NCBI RefSeq assembly: GCF_021440085.1
Contig: NZ_JAKCPW010000001.1
Coordinates: 682,001 to 746,000 of the forward strand
Reading direction: 5' to 3'
DNA from: Dyadobacter sp. CY261
GTDB taxonomy: Bacteria; Bacteroidota; Bacteroidia; Cytophagales; Spirosomataceae
DNA length: 64,000 nt
Positions within the stretch are counted from its first letter, which is position 1; every line of letters begins with the position of its first letter. Below are positions 35,578-43,787 of the stretch, piece after piece. A program made the translations under genes and the position numbers. The notes beneath the pieces were generated by a model. The model was not told the DNA's origin. It saw nothing but the letters and a program-made list of their open reading frames with translations, and made no database searches.

Positions 35578-35757
35578 ATGAAAGAGTTTTTAAAAGAGCT
35601 TACACCGATGAAGTGGTATTTCGCCTACCTGGCTGCATTATTGGCCTGGCTGGCCTATGCCAACCTTTCGGGTGCCAGAATATTGTCGTTCGAAGATCAG
35701 GAGCAATGGAACGCCAGCGGTCCGGGGACGCATTACGGCATTAGCAGCCATAAGTAA
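35578..35757 (+). CDS. 59-residue single-TM peptide in the polyamine operon
   Basis: This is a small membrane protein starting at ATG 35578 and ending at TAA 35757. A charged N-terminus (MKEFLKELTPMKW) is followed by one hydrophobic helix (YFAYLAALLAWLAYANL) and a polar tail of 29 residues. It lies 15 bases after the DUF4178 gene and 23 bases before the DUF350 gene on the same strand, with GAG upstream of the ATG as a modest ribosome-binding site. I do not recognise a family. Its conserved-looking position suggests a subunit of the membrane complex formed by its neighbours. Confidence 0.7.
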   Translation: MKEFLKELTPMKWYFAYLAALLAWLAYANLSGARILSFEDQEQWNASGPGTHYGISSHK

Positions 35758-35780
35758 TAATCTAACCTAAACACATATCG

Positions 35781-35987
35781 ATGCAACAATACGTCGTCAG
35801 TTCGCTCGTGTACTCGGGCCTTGGCATTATGATCCTGCTGATCACATTCGCCGTTATCGAAATACTCACCCCCAAGCACAACCTGCGTCGCGAAATCATG
35901 GAAAACAAAAATGTGGCGCTGGCCATATTTGGCGGTTTTTTCATGCTGGCGATTGCCATTATCATTGCATCAGCGATCCACGGGTAA
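35781..35987 (+). CDS. DUF350 two-TM membrane protein
   Basis: This is a 68-residue protein with two TM helices and the DUF350 pattern: IEILTPKHNLRREIMENKNVALAIFGGFFMLAIAIIIASAI, read with the conserved small residues of the second helix. DUF350 proteins, including YjfL of E. coli, occur next to PspA-like, glutathionylspermidine-synthase-like or spermidine synthase genes, and are thought to form membrane partners of those enzymes. The stop is followed directly by the ATG of the spermidine synthase gene, with no spacer. It is a single DUF350 unit rather than the duplicated form. Confidence 0.85.
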   Translation: MQQYVVSSLVYSGLGIMILLITFAVIEILTPKHNLRREIMENKNVALAIFGGFFMLAIAIIIASAIHG

Positions 35988-37520
35988 ATGAAGGGTACAA
36001 CGGGAAAGCACAGTGCGCAATGGGTGCTGCTCGTAGCGGTGTTCATCATCGCGACGTGCGGTTTGATTTACGAGCTGGTAGCAGGGACGCTGGCGAGCTA
36101 TCTGCTGGGCGACAGCGTCACGCAGTTCAGCATTATCATCGGGGTGTACCTGTTTTCGATGGGGATCGGCTCGTACCTCTCGCGGTTTTTTAACGATCAC
36201 CTGATCGAGTGGTTCATCCGTATCGAATTGCTGGTGGGATTGGTGGGCGGTTTCAGCGCCATCATCCTGTTCCTGGTTTTTCCGCTTGCATTCAGTTTTC
36301 AGCCTATATTATACGCATTGGTGGCGATGACGGGTATTTTGGTGGGAATTGAAATACCACTTTTGCTCCGCATTTTGAAAGATAAGGTCGAGTTCAAAGA
36401 ACTGGTGAGCAGGGTTTTTACTTATGATTACATTGGTGCATTGCTGGCGTCACTGATTTTTCCGCTGGTTTTTGTTCCATATCTCGGCCTTATCCGTACC
36501 AGCCTGTTTTTTGGTTTGCTAAACGTGGGGGTTGGCTTGTACCTATGCCGCTACTTTGCTGTTGAAATACGGCGTGCCGGTGCCATCCGTTTTGGCGGCA
36601 TACTAATCCTGATCGCAGAAACAGTGGCGTTCATTTTCTCGGAACAGATCATGAGTTTCAGCGAGACCCTCGCTTATAACGATCAGGTGGTTTATTCTAC
36701 ATCCACCCCTTACCAGCGGATCGTGATTACCAAAAACCGCCACGATCTCCGGCTTTATCTCAATAATAACCTCCAATTCAGCTCCGCGGACGAATACAGG
36801 TACCACGAAGCGCTGGTACATCCGGCGATGACGGCGGTGCGTGAACCTCGAAATGTGCTCATTCTGGGTGGAGGCGATGGCCTGGCAGCGCGGGAAATAT
36901 TGAAATACAAATCTGTGAAAACGGTGCAGCTTGTAGACCTCGATCCGGTGATGACCAGACTTTTTACCGGCCAGCATATTCTTTCGGAAATCAACAGACA
37001 TTCACTGAGAGACCCGCGCGTGACCGTTATCAATGCCGACGCATTCATGTGGTTGAAAGAAAATGAAAAGCAGTTCGACTGCGTCGTTATCGACTTTCCG
37101 GACCCTTCCGGATTTTCGGTTGGGAAACTTTACACCACGGCTTTTTACCGCCTGTTGAAAACCGCTATGAAGCCGGGCGCTGTGGCGGTTATTCAAAGCA
37201 CATCCCCGTATGTAGCGCCTAAAAGCTTCTGGTGTGTGAGCGAAACGCTCAAAGCATCGGGTTTTCAGACCGTGGCATACCACAACTATGTGCCCTCGTT
37301 CGGTGAATGGGGTTATGTAATGGCGATGAAATCAGGCGCCTATCAGTTGCCGGATACCTTCTCGATCGAGAAAAAGTACATCAGCAGGGCTGTAATGGAG
37401 CAAATGCTGCAATTCCCGGACGATATGCTTGCCCATGAACCGTTAGAAGTAAACAAGCTGAACAATCAGGCGCTGGTCAATTATTTTGAGAAGGAGTGGG
37501 GCAAATACCTGGAACAATGA
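35988..37520 (+). CDS. Membrane-fused spermidine synthase-like aminopropyltransferase
   Basis: This 510-residue protein has an N-terminal membrane part of about seven helices (residues 11-220) joined to a spermidine synthase (PF01564-type) domain. That domain shows YQRIVITKN, SSADEYRYHEALVHPAM, the nucleotide loop LILGGGDGLAAREIL (G294-G296), the acidic VDLDP, and IDFPDPSGFSVGKLYTTAFY in place of the canonical DSTDP segment. Soluble SpeE transfers aminopropyl from decarboxylated AdoMet to putrescine. The fused form is of unproven chemistry and may modify a membrane or envelope substrate. It overlaps the flavoprotein gene by ATGA. Confidence 0.88.
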   Translation: MKGTTGKHSAQWVLLVAVFIIATCGLIYELVAGTLASYLLGDSVTQFSIIIGVYLFSMGIGSYLSRFFNDHLIEWFIRIELLVGLVGGFSAIILFLVFPLAFSFQPILYALVAMTGILVGIEIPLLLRILKDKVEFKELVSRVFTYDYIGALLASLIFPLVFVPYLGLIRTSLFFGLLNVGVGLYLCRYFAVEIRRAGAIRFGGILILIAETVAFIFSEQIMSFSETLAYNDQVVYSTSTPYQRIVITKNRHDLRLYLNNNLQFSSADEYRYHEALVHPAMTAVREPRNVLILGGGDGLAAREILKYKSVKTVQLVDLDPVMTRLFTGQHILSEINRHSLRDPRVTVINADAFMWLKENEKQFDCVVIDFPDPSGFSVGKLYTTAFYRLLKTAMKPGAVAVIQSTSPYVAPKSFWCVSETLKASGFQTVAYHNYVPSFGEWGYVMAMKSGAYQLPDTFSIEKKYISRAVMEQMLQFPDDMLAHEPLEVNKLNNQALVNYFEKEWGKYLEQ

Positions 37521-39115
37521 AAAGGAGCGAATTCATTAAACTCACGGCTGGAATGGCCGCCGCCGCACCGCTCCTGCACGCGTGCGCCAGCGAAAAGTCT
37601 ATTCCGGGGGAAATAGTAGGAGCGTCCGCTGCAACGGGGCATCTACTGCGCGACCATTCGTTCAACGCACCGGCTGAATATGAACAACGCGGCGTGGTTG
37701 TAATCGGTGCCGGGGTGAGTGGGCTTTCGGCCGCGCGGTACCTGGTGCAACAGGGCGTGAAAGATGTAATTGTGCTGGATCTGGAACCACAGGCAGGCGG
37801 TAATGCGGCGTCGGGGAGCAATGCCTTTTCAAAATACCCCTGGGGCGCGCATTACGTGCCGGTACCGAACAATAACCTCACCGAATACCTCTCGTTTTTA
37901 GAGGAGGCCAAAGTTATAACCGGTTATGCCGATGCCGGTTTGCCGGTTTACGATGAATTTTACCTCTGCCATGAACCCGAGGAAAGGTTATATATCAATG
38001 GACAATGGCAGGAGGGACTGATCCCCAATTTTGGGCTGAATGCTTCCGAATTGCAGGTATTCAAACAGTTTTTTAGCCTGATCACCCATTTCAAACAGTT
38101 GAAAGGCAGCGACGGCCGCGATGCATTCAGCATTCCGGTGGACACGTCGAGCCGGGACGAATCACTGCGGGTGCTGGACCGCATGACGATGAAAGCGTGG
38201 ATGGACGGCCAGAACCTGATCAGTGAACACATCCGCTGGTACGTCGACTACTGTACCCGCGACGACTTCGGGACACCTTACGATGTGGTGAGCGCCTGGG
38301 CGGGCATTCATTACTTTGCTTCGCGAAAAGGTAAGGCGGCAAATGCGGCTTATAACGACGTGCTTACCTGGGAACAGGGGAATGGATTTCTGATTGAGGC
38401 ACTGAAAAAAAATCTGGATGGGAAACTCGTTACCGGTGCATTGGCAACGGCGGTCAAACCTACCGGCGACGGTGTGAAAATAGACTACCTGGATGTGGTT
38501 ACCCGACAGGTAAAAGGTCTCGAAGCCCGGCAATGCGTTATGGCGGTGCCCCAGTTTGTCGCTGCGCGTTTATTGAGGGACGAGGAACGCGGGAAAACGG
38601 TAAAGGGGCATTTTCAATATGTTCCATGGATGGTCGCCAACCTCACCGTAAACAGCCTGCACGAACGCGGTGGCCAGCCCGCAAGCTGGGATAATGTAAT
38701 TTACGGAGGCCGTTCACTGGGCTACGTGGACGCCACCCATCAACAAATCCGGCAGTTAAAAGAAAGGCGCAACCTAACCTATTACCTCCCGCTCACACAC
38801 GCATTACCCGACACAGCGCGCAAGGAAGCATACCGCACGCAACACGCCGCTTGGGCGGAAAAGATCCTGGTCGACCTTCAACCGGTACATCCTGATATCA
38901 GACAAAATACTGAACGGATCGACATTATGCTTTGGGGGCATGCGATGGTGCAACCCCGGCCGGGCATTATCCATGGAGACGTCAGGCAAAGTCTGGCGAA
39001 AAGCATTGAGGGGCGCATTCATTTCGCGCATACCGACCTCGCCGGTGTGAGCATATTCGAGGAAGGTTTTTATCAGGGAATAGCAGCTGCCAGAAAGATC
39101 CTCCAACAAACATGA
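37517..39115 (+). CDS. Exported flavin amine-oxidase-like lipoprotein
   Basis: This 532-residue FAD-binding protein has an export signal. The first residues (KRSEFIKLTAGMAAAAPLLHAC) resemble a degenerate Tat signal, KR rather than RR, ending in a possible lipobox with Cys23. The dinucleotide-binding loop VVVIGAGVSGLSAARYL spans G64-G69, followed by VLDLEPQAGGNAASG. The C-terminal DLAGVSIFEEGFYQGIAAARKIL is the usual FAD-contact end of the flavin amine-oxidase/phytoene-desaturase clan. It is coupled to the spermidine synthase gene by ATGA, so oxidation of a polyamine or polyamine-bearing product is an attractive inference. The substrate is not readable. Confidence 0.83.
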   Translation: MKRSEFIKLTAGMAAAAPLLHACASEKSIPGEIVGASAATGHLLRDHSFNAPAEYEQRGVVVIGAGVSGLSAARYLVQQGVKDVIVLDLEPQAGGNAASGSNAFSKYPWGAHYVPVPNNNLTEYLSFLEEAKVITGYADAGLPVYDEFYLCHEPEERLYINGQWQEGLIPNFGLNASELQVFKQFFSLITHFKQLKGSDGRDAFSIPVDTSSRDESLRVLDRMTMKAWMDGQNLISEHIRWYVDYCTRDDFGTPYDVVSAWAGIHYFASRKGKAANAAYNDVLTWEQGNGFLIEALKKNLDGKLVTGALATAVKPTGDGVKIDYLDVVTRQVKGLEARQCVMAVPQFVAARLLRDEERGKTVKGHFQYVPWMVANLTVNSLHERGGQPASWDNVIYGGRSLGYVDATHQQIRQLKERRNLTYYLPLTHALPDTARKEAYRTQHAAWAEKILVDLQPVHPDIRQNTERIDIMLWGHAMVQPRPGIIHGDVRQSLAKSIEGRIHFAHTDLAGVSIFEEGFYQGIAAARKILQQT

Positions 39116-40173
39116 CCACTATGGAAACCAGGCAACCATGGCTGGGTAAGCCGTTGACCGACATTGTTTTTATCCTCGCGCCTCCGTTTCTGAGCTTGCT
39201 GGTAGTGGTTTATTTCCCCCAGATATTCCGGGACAATGCCGATATACCCGACAGTTGGTGGATAGTATTGATATTGCTCATAGACGTCGCCCATGTGTAC
39301 AGCACCCTTTACCGCACCTATCTGAACCGGCAGCTTTACGCCCGTTTCAAACCGCTGCTGATCGGCATTCCGGTGTTGGCGCTGGTGATCGGGTCGGGGA
39401 TTTACTTAGTGAATGGAATATGGTTTTGGCGGGTGCTGGCTTATCTGGCCGTGTACCATTTTGTAAGGCAGCAATATGGTTTCATGCGGTTGTACAGCCG
39501 TTTCGAGAAAACCCCCGCATGGTACCGGTATGTCGATCAGTTTACGGTTTACTATGCTACCATTTACCCGTTGCTCTACTGGCATTTGTCCGGCGACAGG
39601 CGCTTCAACTGGTTCGTCGAGCATGAGTTTTTTATTTCAAACTCCCATGCGGCATTATGGATAGCTACTGCGCTGTACTTCATCATGCTATTCGTTTACA
39701 CGATCAAGGAAATACACTATTTTCTGCATTTTCGGACCCTGAACGTCCCCCGTATCGCCGTTATCACGGGTACGCTGGTGTCGTGGTATTTTGGTATTGT
39801 GTATTTCAATGGCGACCTCGCATTCACTTTGCTGAACGTCGTGAGCCACGGCATTCCGTACATGGCGCTGATATGGATATTTGGTAAAAAAGAAGCAGCC
39901 CGCGCGGAATCTGGCAGGCTGCTTCCGATATTCTTCGGGCAATATGGCGTTTTGCTGTTCCTGGGCCTTATTTTTCTTTTGGCCTACTTCGAAGAAGGCC
40001 TCTGGGACCGGGCCGTCTGGAAGGAGCACCGCAATCTTTTCTCGCTCTTCTACCACTTCCCGCTCGGAGCCGACAAGTCGGCGCTGGCGTTGATCGTTCC
40101 TTTTCTGGCCGTTCCGCAGATCACACATTATGTGATCGACGGGTTTATCTGGAAGCGTGGGAAAGACATGTAG
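39112..40173 (+). CDS. Polytopic His-rich membrane protein, last gene of the polyamine operon
   Basis: This is a 353-residue integral membrane protein with about eight to nine helices. Conserved-looking His residues lie at or near helix ends: LLIDVAHVYSTLYRTYL, AYLAVYHFVRQQYGFMRLY, IKEIHYFLHFR, NVVSHGIPYMAL and ITHYVIDGFIWK. Such a set could bind a metal, as in membrane desaturase or carotenoid-oxygenase-like (Brp/Blh) proteins, but I cannot assign it to a family. The ATG overlaps the TGA of the flavoprotein gene. It ends 4 bases from the convergent response regulator gene. Confidence 0.75.
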   Translation: MTTMETRQPWLGKPLTDIVFILAPPFLSLLVVVYFPQIFRDNADIPDSWWIVLILLIDVAHVYSTLYRTYLNRQLYARFKPLLIGIPVLALVIGSGIYLVNGIWFWRVLAYLAVYHFVRQQYGFMRLYSRFEKTPAWYRYVDQFTVYYATIYPLLYWHLSGDRRFNWFVEHEFFISNSHAALWIATALYFIMLFVYTIKEIHYFLHFRTLNVPRIAVITGTLVSWYFGIVYFNGDLAFTLLNVVSHGIPYMALIWIFGKKEAARAESGRLLPIFFGQYGVLLFLGLIFLLAYFEEGLWDRAVWKEHRNLFSLFYHFPLGADKSALALIVPFLAVPQITHYVIDGFIWKRGKDM

Positions 40174-40177
40174 CTTT

Positions 40178-40939
40178 TTATAAGAAAAGCCCTTTTAAAA
40201 GATGCCTCCGTTGTTTGCTCACAATGGCCTGAAAATTTCCTTCCATTAATAAATATCCGCCATCTTCCTTCTTAAATGACACGATCCGGTTTTTATTGAT
40301 CAGGTAAGATTGATGCGTCCGCAGAAAACCATAAGGTTCCAGGATTGTCTCATATTCGGAAATTGGCTTGCTGACAGTGATTTTCTTGGATCCGTGAAGA
40401 TAGAATGTGGTATAGCTGTTGTCCGATTTACAGAAAACAATGTCGTCTATCTGCACATAATGAATCTCATTGGCTTCTGCCAGCGCGATTTTCTTCTGCC
40501 GTTGCGTCGGCATATTTTCGAACGATTGGATGAGCATGGCGATCTGCGTGCTCTGGTCGCGCTCCTTTTTTCGGTTTACAGCCTTGCCTACTGCTTCCAC
40601 CAGTTCGCGATGATCAAGTGGTTTGAGCAGGTAATCAGTTGCGGCAAACTTGACGGCCTGAATGCCATAATGATCATAAGCCGTGGTGAAAATAATGCTG
40701 CCCTGATACCCGGCGAGCCGTTTCAAAAGATCGAAACCGGTTTCATTTTGCAGACGGATATCCAAAAACAAGATATCCGTTTGCTGGTTGGCTAAAAATT
40801 GCTGCGCGTCGGCGACATTGTGTGCGTGTCCCGCCACTTCCACCTGCGGGCAATGCATCTCGAGCGCAAGGCGCAGGTTACGCACGGCCTGGATCTCATC
40901 GTCGAGGATGAAGCAGCGGATCGGGTTTATGACAGCCAT
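40178..40939 (-). CDS. LytTR-family response regulator
   Basis: This is a 253-residue regulator with an N-terminal receiver domain and a C-terminal LytTR DNA-binding domain. Acidic residues of the receiver are in CFILDDE, the phospho-acceptor is Asp60 in ILFLDIRL, and Thr/Lys positions are in IIFTTAYDHY and YLLKPLDH. The LytTR part has KKIALAEANEIHYVQIDDIV and EPYGFLRTHQSYLINKNRI. It overlaps the 3' end of the sensor kinase gene by 13 bases, so the pair is translationally coupled. Targets are unknown; the neighbouring polyamine operon converges on it and shares no promoter region. Confidence 0.93.
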   Translation of the reverse strand: MAVINPIRCFILDDEIQAVRNLRLALEMHCPQVEVAGHAHNVADAQQFLANQQTDILFLDIRLQNETGFDLLKRLAGYQGSIIFTTAYDHYGIQAVKFAATDYLLKPLDHRELVEAVGKAVNRKKERDQSTQIAMLIQSFENMPTQRQKKIALAEANEIHYVQIDDIVFCKSDNSYTTFYLHGSKKITVSKPISEYETILEPYGFLRTHQSYLINKNRIVSFKKEDGGYLLMEGNFQAIVSKQRRHLLKGLFL

Positions 40940-42663
40940 TTTAATAAGCGGATTTCGGTAATCGTTCCCCCGCCTGTGGTAGTATTGGTTTGAAGGATAA
41001 TTTGCATCGCAGGTAATTTCTGATTGATCAACGCAATGCGTCGGTTGGTTAAGGAAAGACCGTGCCCCGCCGGTTTTACCGAAGGATCGAACCCGATACC
41101 GTTGTCGGTAATCACGACGAAGAGGTCCGTTTTGTTGCAGCGGACGGTAATGCTCAGTGCTGGCTTTCCGACGCGCTCATTCAGACCGTGGCGGATGCTG
41201 TTTTCGATGATCGGTTGTAAAAGCAATGGTGGAAAATCGATAGCGGCAAGGTCATGACCACATTCGTTTTGGAAATGGTATTCAAATGGTTTCCGCTTTT
41301 GTTCCAATGCGATATACCTTTCCTCGATAGCAATTTCCTCGGAGAGCGACACAAGCTCCTTACGCCCGCTGTCCATGATAATGCGCATGAAGGTAGCCAC
41401 TTCGGTAATGTACTGATTGGCCGCTTCCGGGTCCTCCTGCCGTATCAGCGATTGCACAGCATTGAGCGAATTGAAAAGAAAATGCGGGTTCAATTGTCCG
41501 CTTAGCAATTGCAACTGGTTCTCAATTTCGTTTTTCTTGCGATTGACGTTTGTTAGCTGCCGTTTGTAACGTCGTTTTTGGATAAAAACAGCCAATAGTG
41601 CAAGTAAAATCACGCCGACAATGGCTAATGCGAGATCCACCCATTTCGCCGTTCCGGGATAATATCCAACGCTGACGGTCACTTCATGAATGCTTTCAGG
41701 TTGGTGTCGATACCGTAGAAATATCCTGACAGTCTCGCCGGCCTTTGGTTTGTCGAGGTAAATGTAGGTGTAACCGGTCGTGAATTTTGCATTGCTTTCG
41801 CCCCCTAGCCTTTGCCAGTTTTCAGGTTTCCCGATCGCGTATTCGATCCCGCTATTTTTGGGTGTCTTGCCAAAAAAATGGTATTGCTCGTGGTTTGAAA
41901 ACCGAAGCAATGCCGAATGGCCGGCAGCTATTTCAAAGTGGCTGACCTGAGGCCCTTGCTCCGTGCGCACTTTGTTGATTTCCGTATTCAGGATGTCTTC
42001 AAAGCTTTTATCGGATGAAAAATCGACAAAATTGAAATAATCGGGTACGCTGCGCACTCGGGTGATCGAAAAGTGGTACACGCTCGCCAAGCTATTTTTA
42101 TTTCTGAATTCGACATTCAGGGAATCATTGAGCCGAAGCTCGAATTTGCCGGCATGGTAATGCTCTGCGGGAGTAGTTTTCACGTTGTCAGGCTGGTCCC
42201 GGAAGGATTTCATATCACCATGTCCAATGTAGAAATCCGGATCATTTTTGAGCGAAGCAACGTCGGTCCAATCGTTTTTTAACGTGCCATTCACCAAAGT
42301 CCTGAATTGCAAATGGTTAAAGTCAAGGTGCGGGATTGTATCGCCTTTATGGACGAGAACGCGGGTAAAAGGATAGAAATCAAGCGAAAAACGGCCCATC
42401 GCGACGTAAAACTTAGAAGGATCGACAGTTGAAAGCTCCCTGGTCAGGGTGGCGTCTGTGTAAAGAAACTGGTTGTCGTGGTTGGGCGTCAGAAAGGAAA
42501 CCTTATCCGGAGCGGTACTGATGCTGCCCGCCATGGTGACAATGCATGAGTCGCAGACAACGCCCTGATGTATTTCTTTGATAGCAAGTATATTATTCGC
42601 ACTATACTGTCCGGCAACGGCGACAGGGAACAATAGGCAAAGCAGAAGTGCCAATTTTTTCAT
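40927..42663 (-). CDS. LytS-type sensor histidine kinase
   Basis: This is a 578-residue sensor kinase. ATG 42663 gives a signal peptide (LALLLCLLFPVAVAGQ). A periplasmic region of about 330 residues has no recognised domain and contains a CDSC motif near its start (VVCDSCIVTMAG). One TM helix follows (VDLALAIVGVILLALLAVFI), then a coiled segment, the His_kinase domain with LNPHFLFNSLNAVQSL, and an ATPase part with IENSIRHGLNE and DNGIGFDP. Its partner is the overlapping LytTR regulator. The signal sensed is unknown. Confidence 0.92.
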   Translation of the reverse strand: MKKLALLLCLLFPVAVAGQYSANNILAIKEIHQGVVCDSCIVTMAGSISTAPDKVSFLTPNHDNQFLYTDATLTRELSTVDPSKFYVAMGRFSLDFYPFTRVLVHKGDTIPHLDFNHLQFRTLVNGTLKNDWTDVASLKNDPDFYIGHGDMKSFRDQPDNVKTTPAEHYHAGKFELRLNDSLNVEFRNKNSLASVYHFSITRVRSVPDYFNFVDFSSDKSFEDILNTEINKVRTEQGPQVSHFEIAAGHSALLRFSNHEQYHFFGKTPKNSGIEYAIGKPENWQRLGGESNAKFTTGYTYIYLDKPKAGETVRIFLRYRHQPESIHEVTVSVGYYPGTAKWVDLALAIVGVILLALLAVFIQKRRYKRQLTNVNRKKNEIENQLQLLSGQLNPHFLFNSLNAVQSLIRQEDPEAANQYITEVATFMRIIMDSGRKELVSLSEEIAIEERYIALEQKRKPFEYHFQNECGHDLAAIDFPPLLLQPIIENSIRHGLNERVGKPALSITVRCNKTDLFVVITDNGIGFDPSVKPAGHGLSLTNRRIALINQKLPAMQIILQTNTTTGGGTITEIRLLKWLS

Positions 42664-42945
42664 GGATATAATGATCTGATTCTGCCGCAAAATCGCAACG
42701 ATGCCCGACAACCAACCAGCCAAAACTGAATATGGTAGTTTTTACTTTGAATTTGACATGGTTAGGTAAAATAGAAGTAAATAATATACATTTGCCACTA
42801 TGCGGTTCGCTCCAATGCTCTGATATATCCCCAGGATCGTCATCCCCGACGAACGCCTTCACCGAAGGCCTGAAATGCTATTATCCATTATTTTCTTTTC
42901 AAAACGCGGCAAAGCATTGCGGAAACCGCAATAATTATTGGAGCT

Positions 42946-43713
42946 ATGCAAGAAGACTTGAGTCCCCTACAAATAGATCAATTCATAACCCAGGGTTTCA
43001 TAAAACTGGAAAACGCCTTTCCGACGGATCTCGCCGATCAGGTGCGCGACATCCTCTGGCGCGACCTCGGAATCAATAGAAACGACTCCACAACCTGGAC
43101 AAAACCAGTGATCCGCCTGGGTATGTATTCGCAGGAGCCATTTGTAACATCAGCCAATACATCGGTATTGCACAGGTCGTTTGACCAGTTGGTAGGTGTA
43201 GGTAAATGGCTGCCCTGCCATAGTATGGGTACATTTCCAGTTCGTTTTCCATCTGATGAGGACCCCGGCGATGCAGGCTGGCACGTGGATGCCAGTTTTC
43301 CTGGTGATAATCCGGCCAACTTTTGGGAATGGCGGGTAAATGTACATTCAAAAGGCAGGGCCCTCCTGATGCTTTTCCTGTACTCGGATGTGAGCGAGCG
43401 CGATGCGCCTACACGTATACGTACAGGTTCGCACATGGACGTCGCGCGTGCATTACGCACGGAAGGCGAGGCTGGATTGTCATTCATGGAAATCGCCGGA
43501 AGGCTCGACGCCATGCCACAGCGCGAAACAGCGCTCGCCACCGGCAAGGCAGGCACCGTTTATCTCTGCCATCCATTCCTCGTCCACGCTGCCCAACCGC
43601 ACCGCGGCAAAGAGCCTAAATTCATGGCGCAACCGCCGCTGTTATTGCGGGAAGAATTGTCTGTAAATGGCAATAGCCCCATCGAAAGGGCTATTTGGCG
43701 GGCGTTAAGCTAG
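42946..43713 (+). CDS. Phytanoyl-CoA dioxygenase (PhyH) family protein
   Basis: This is a 255-residue Fe(II)/2-oxoglutarate dioxygenase of the PhyH family. The metal-binding HxD is His113-Val-Asp115 in AGWHVDASFPG. The distal His is probably His214 in HPFLVHAAQPHRG, with nearby basic residues for 2-oxoglutarate. The N-terminal LSPLQIDQFITQGFIKLENA is the normal start of the family. PhyH members hydroxylate varied small molecules, and the substrate cannot be inferred here. It is single, divergent from the LytS gene and convergent with dgoD. Confidence 0.88.
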   Translation: MQEDLSPLQIDQFITQGFIKLENAFPTDLADQVRDILWRDLGINRNDSTTWTKPVIRLGMYSQEPFVTSANTSVLHRSFDQLVGVGKWLPCHSMGTFPVRFPSDEDPGDAGWHVDASFPGDNPANFWEWRVNVHSKGRALLMLFLYSDVSERDAPTRIRTGSHMDVARALRTEGEAGLSFMEIAGRLDAMPQRETALATGKAGTVYLCHPFLVHAAQPHRGKEPKFMAQPPLLLREELSVNGNSPIERAIWRALS

Positions 43714-43716
43714 TGA

Positions 43717-43774
43717 GAGGAAGGGAGGAAGGATTAAGCTATTTTTTCTTTGTCTTGTCCTCCCTTCCTCCTTC
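43717..43774. repeat. Polypurine/polypyrimidine inverted repeat between convergent genes
   Basis: A perfect 13-bp inverted repeat (GAGGAAGGGAGGA at 43717-43729, its complement at 43758-43770) surrounds a 28-base spacer containing TTTTTT. It lies between the stops of the PhyH and dgoD genes and may act as a terminator. A similar element lies at 47573-47613. Confidence 0.6.
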
Positions 43775-43787
43775 GTTCATAAAAAAA

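Noticed and set aside
37496..37517. Extended start of the flavoprotein upstream of ATG 37517
   Set aside because: The extra residues lie in the coding end of the synthase gene, while ATG 37517 gives a proper export signal and an ATGA overlap.
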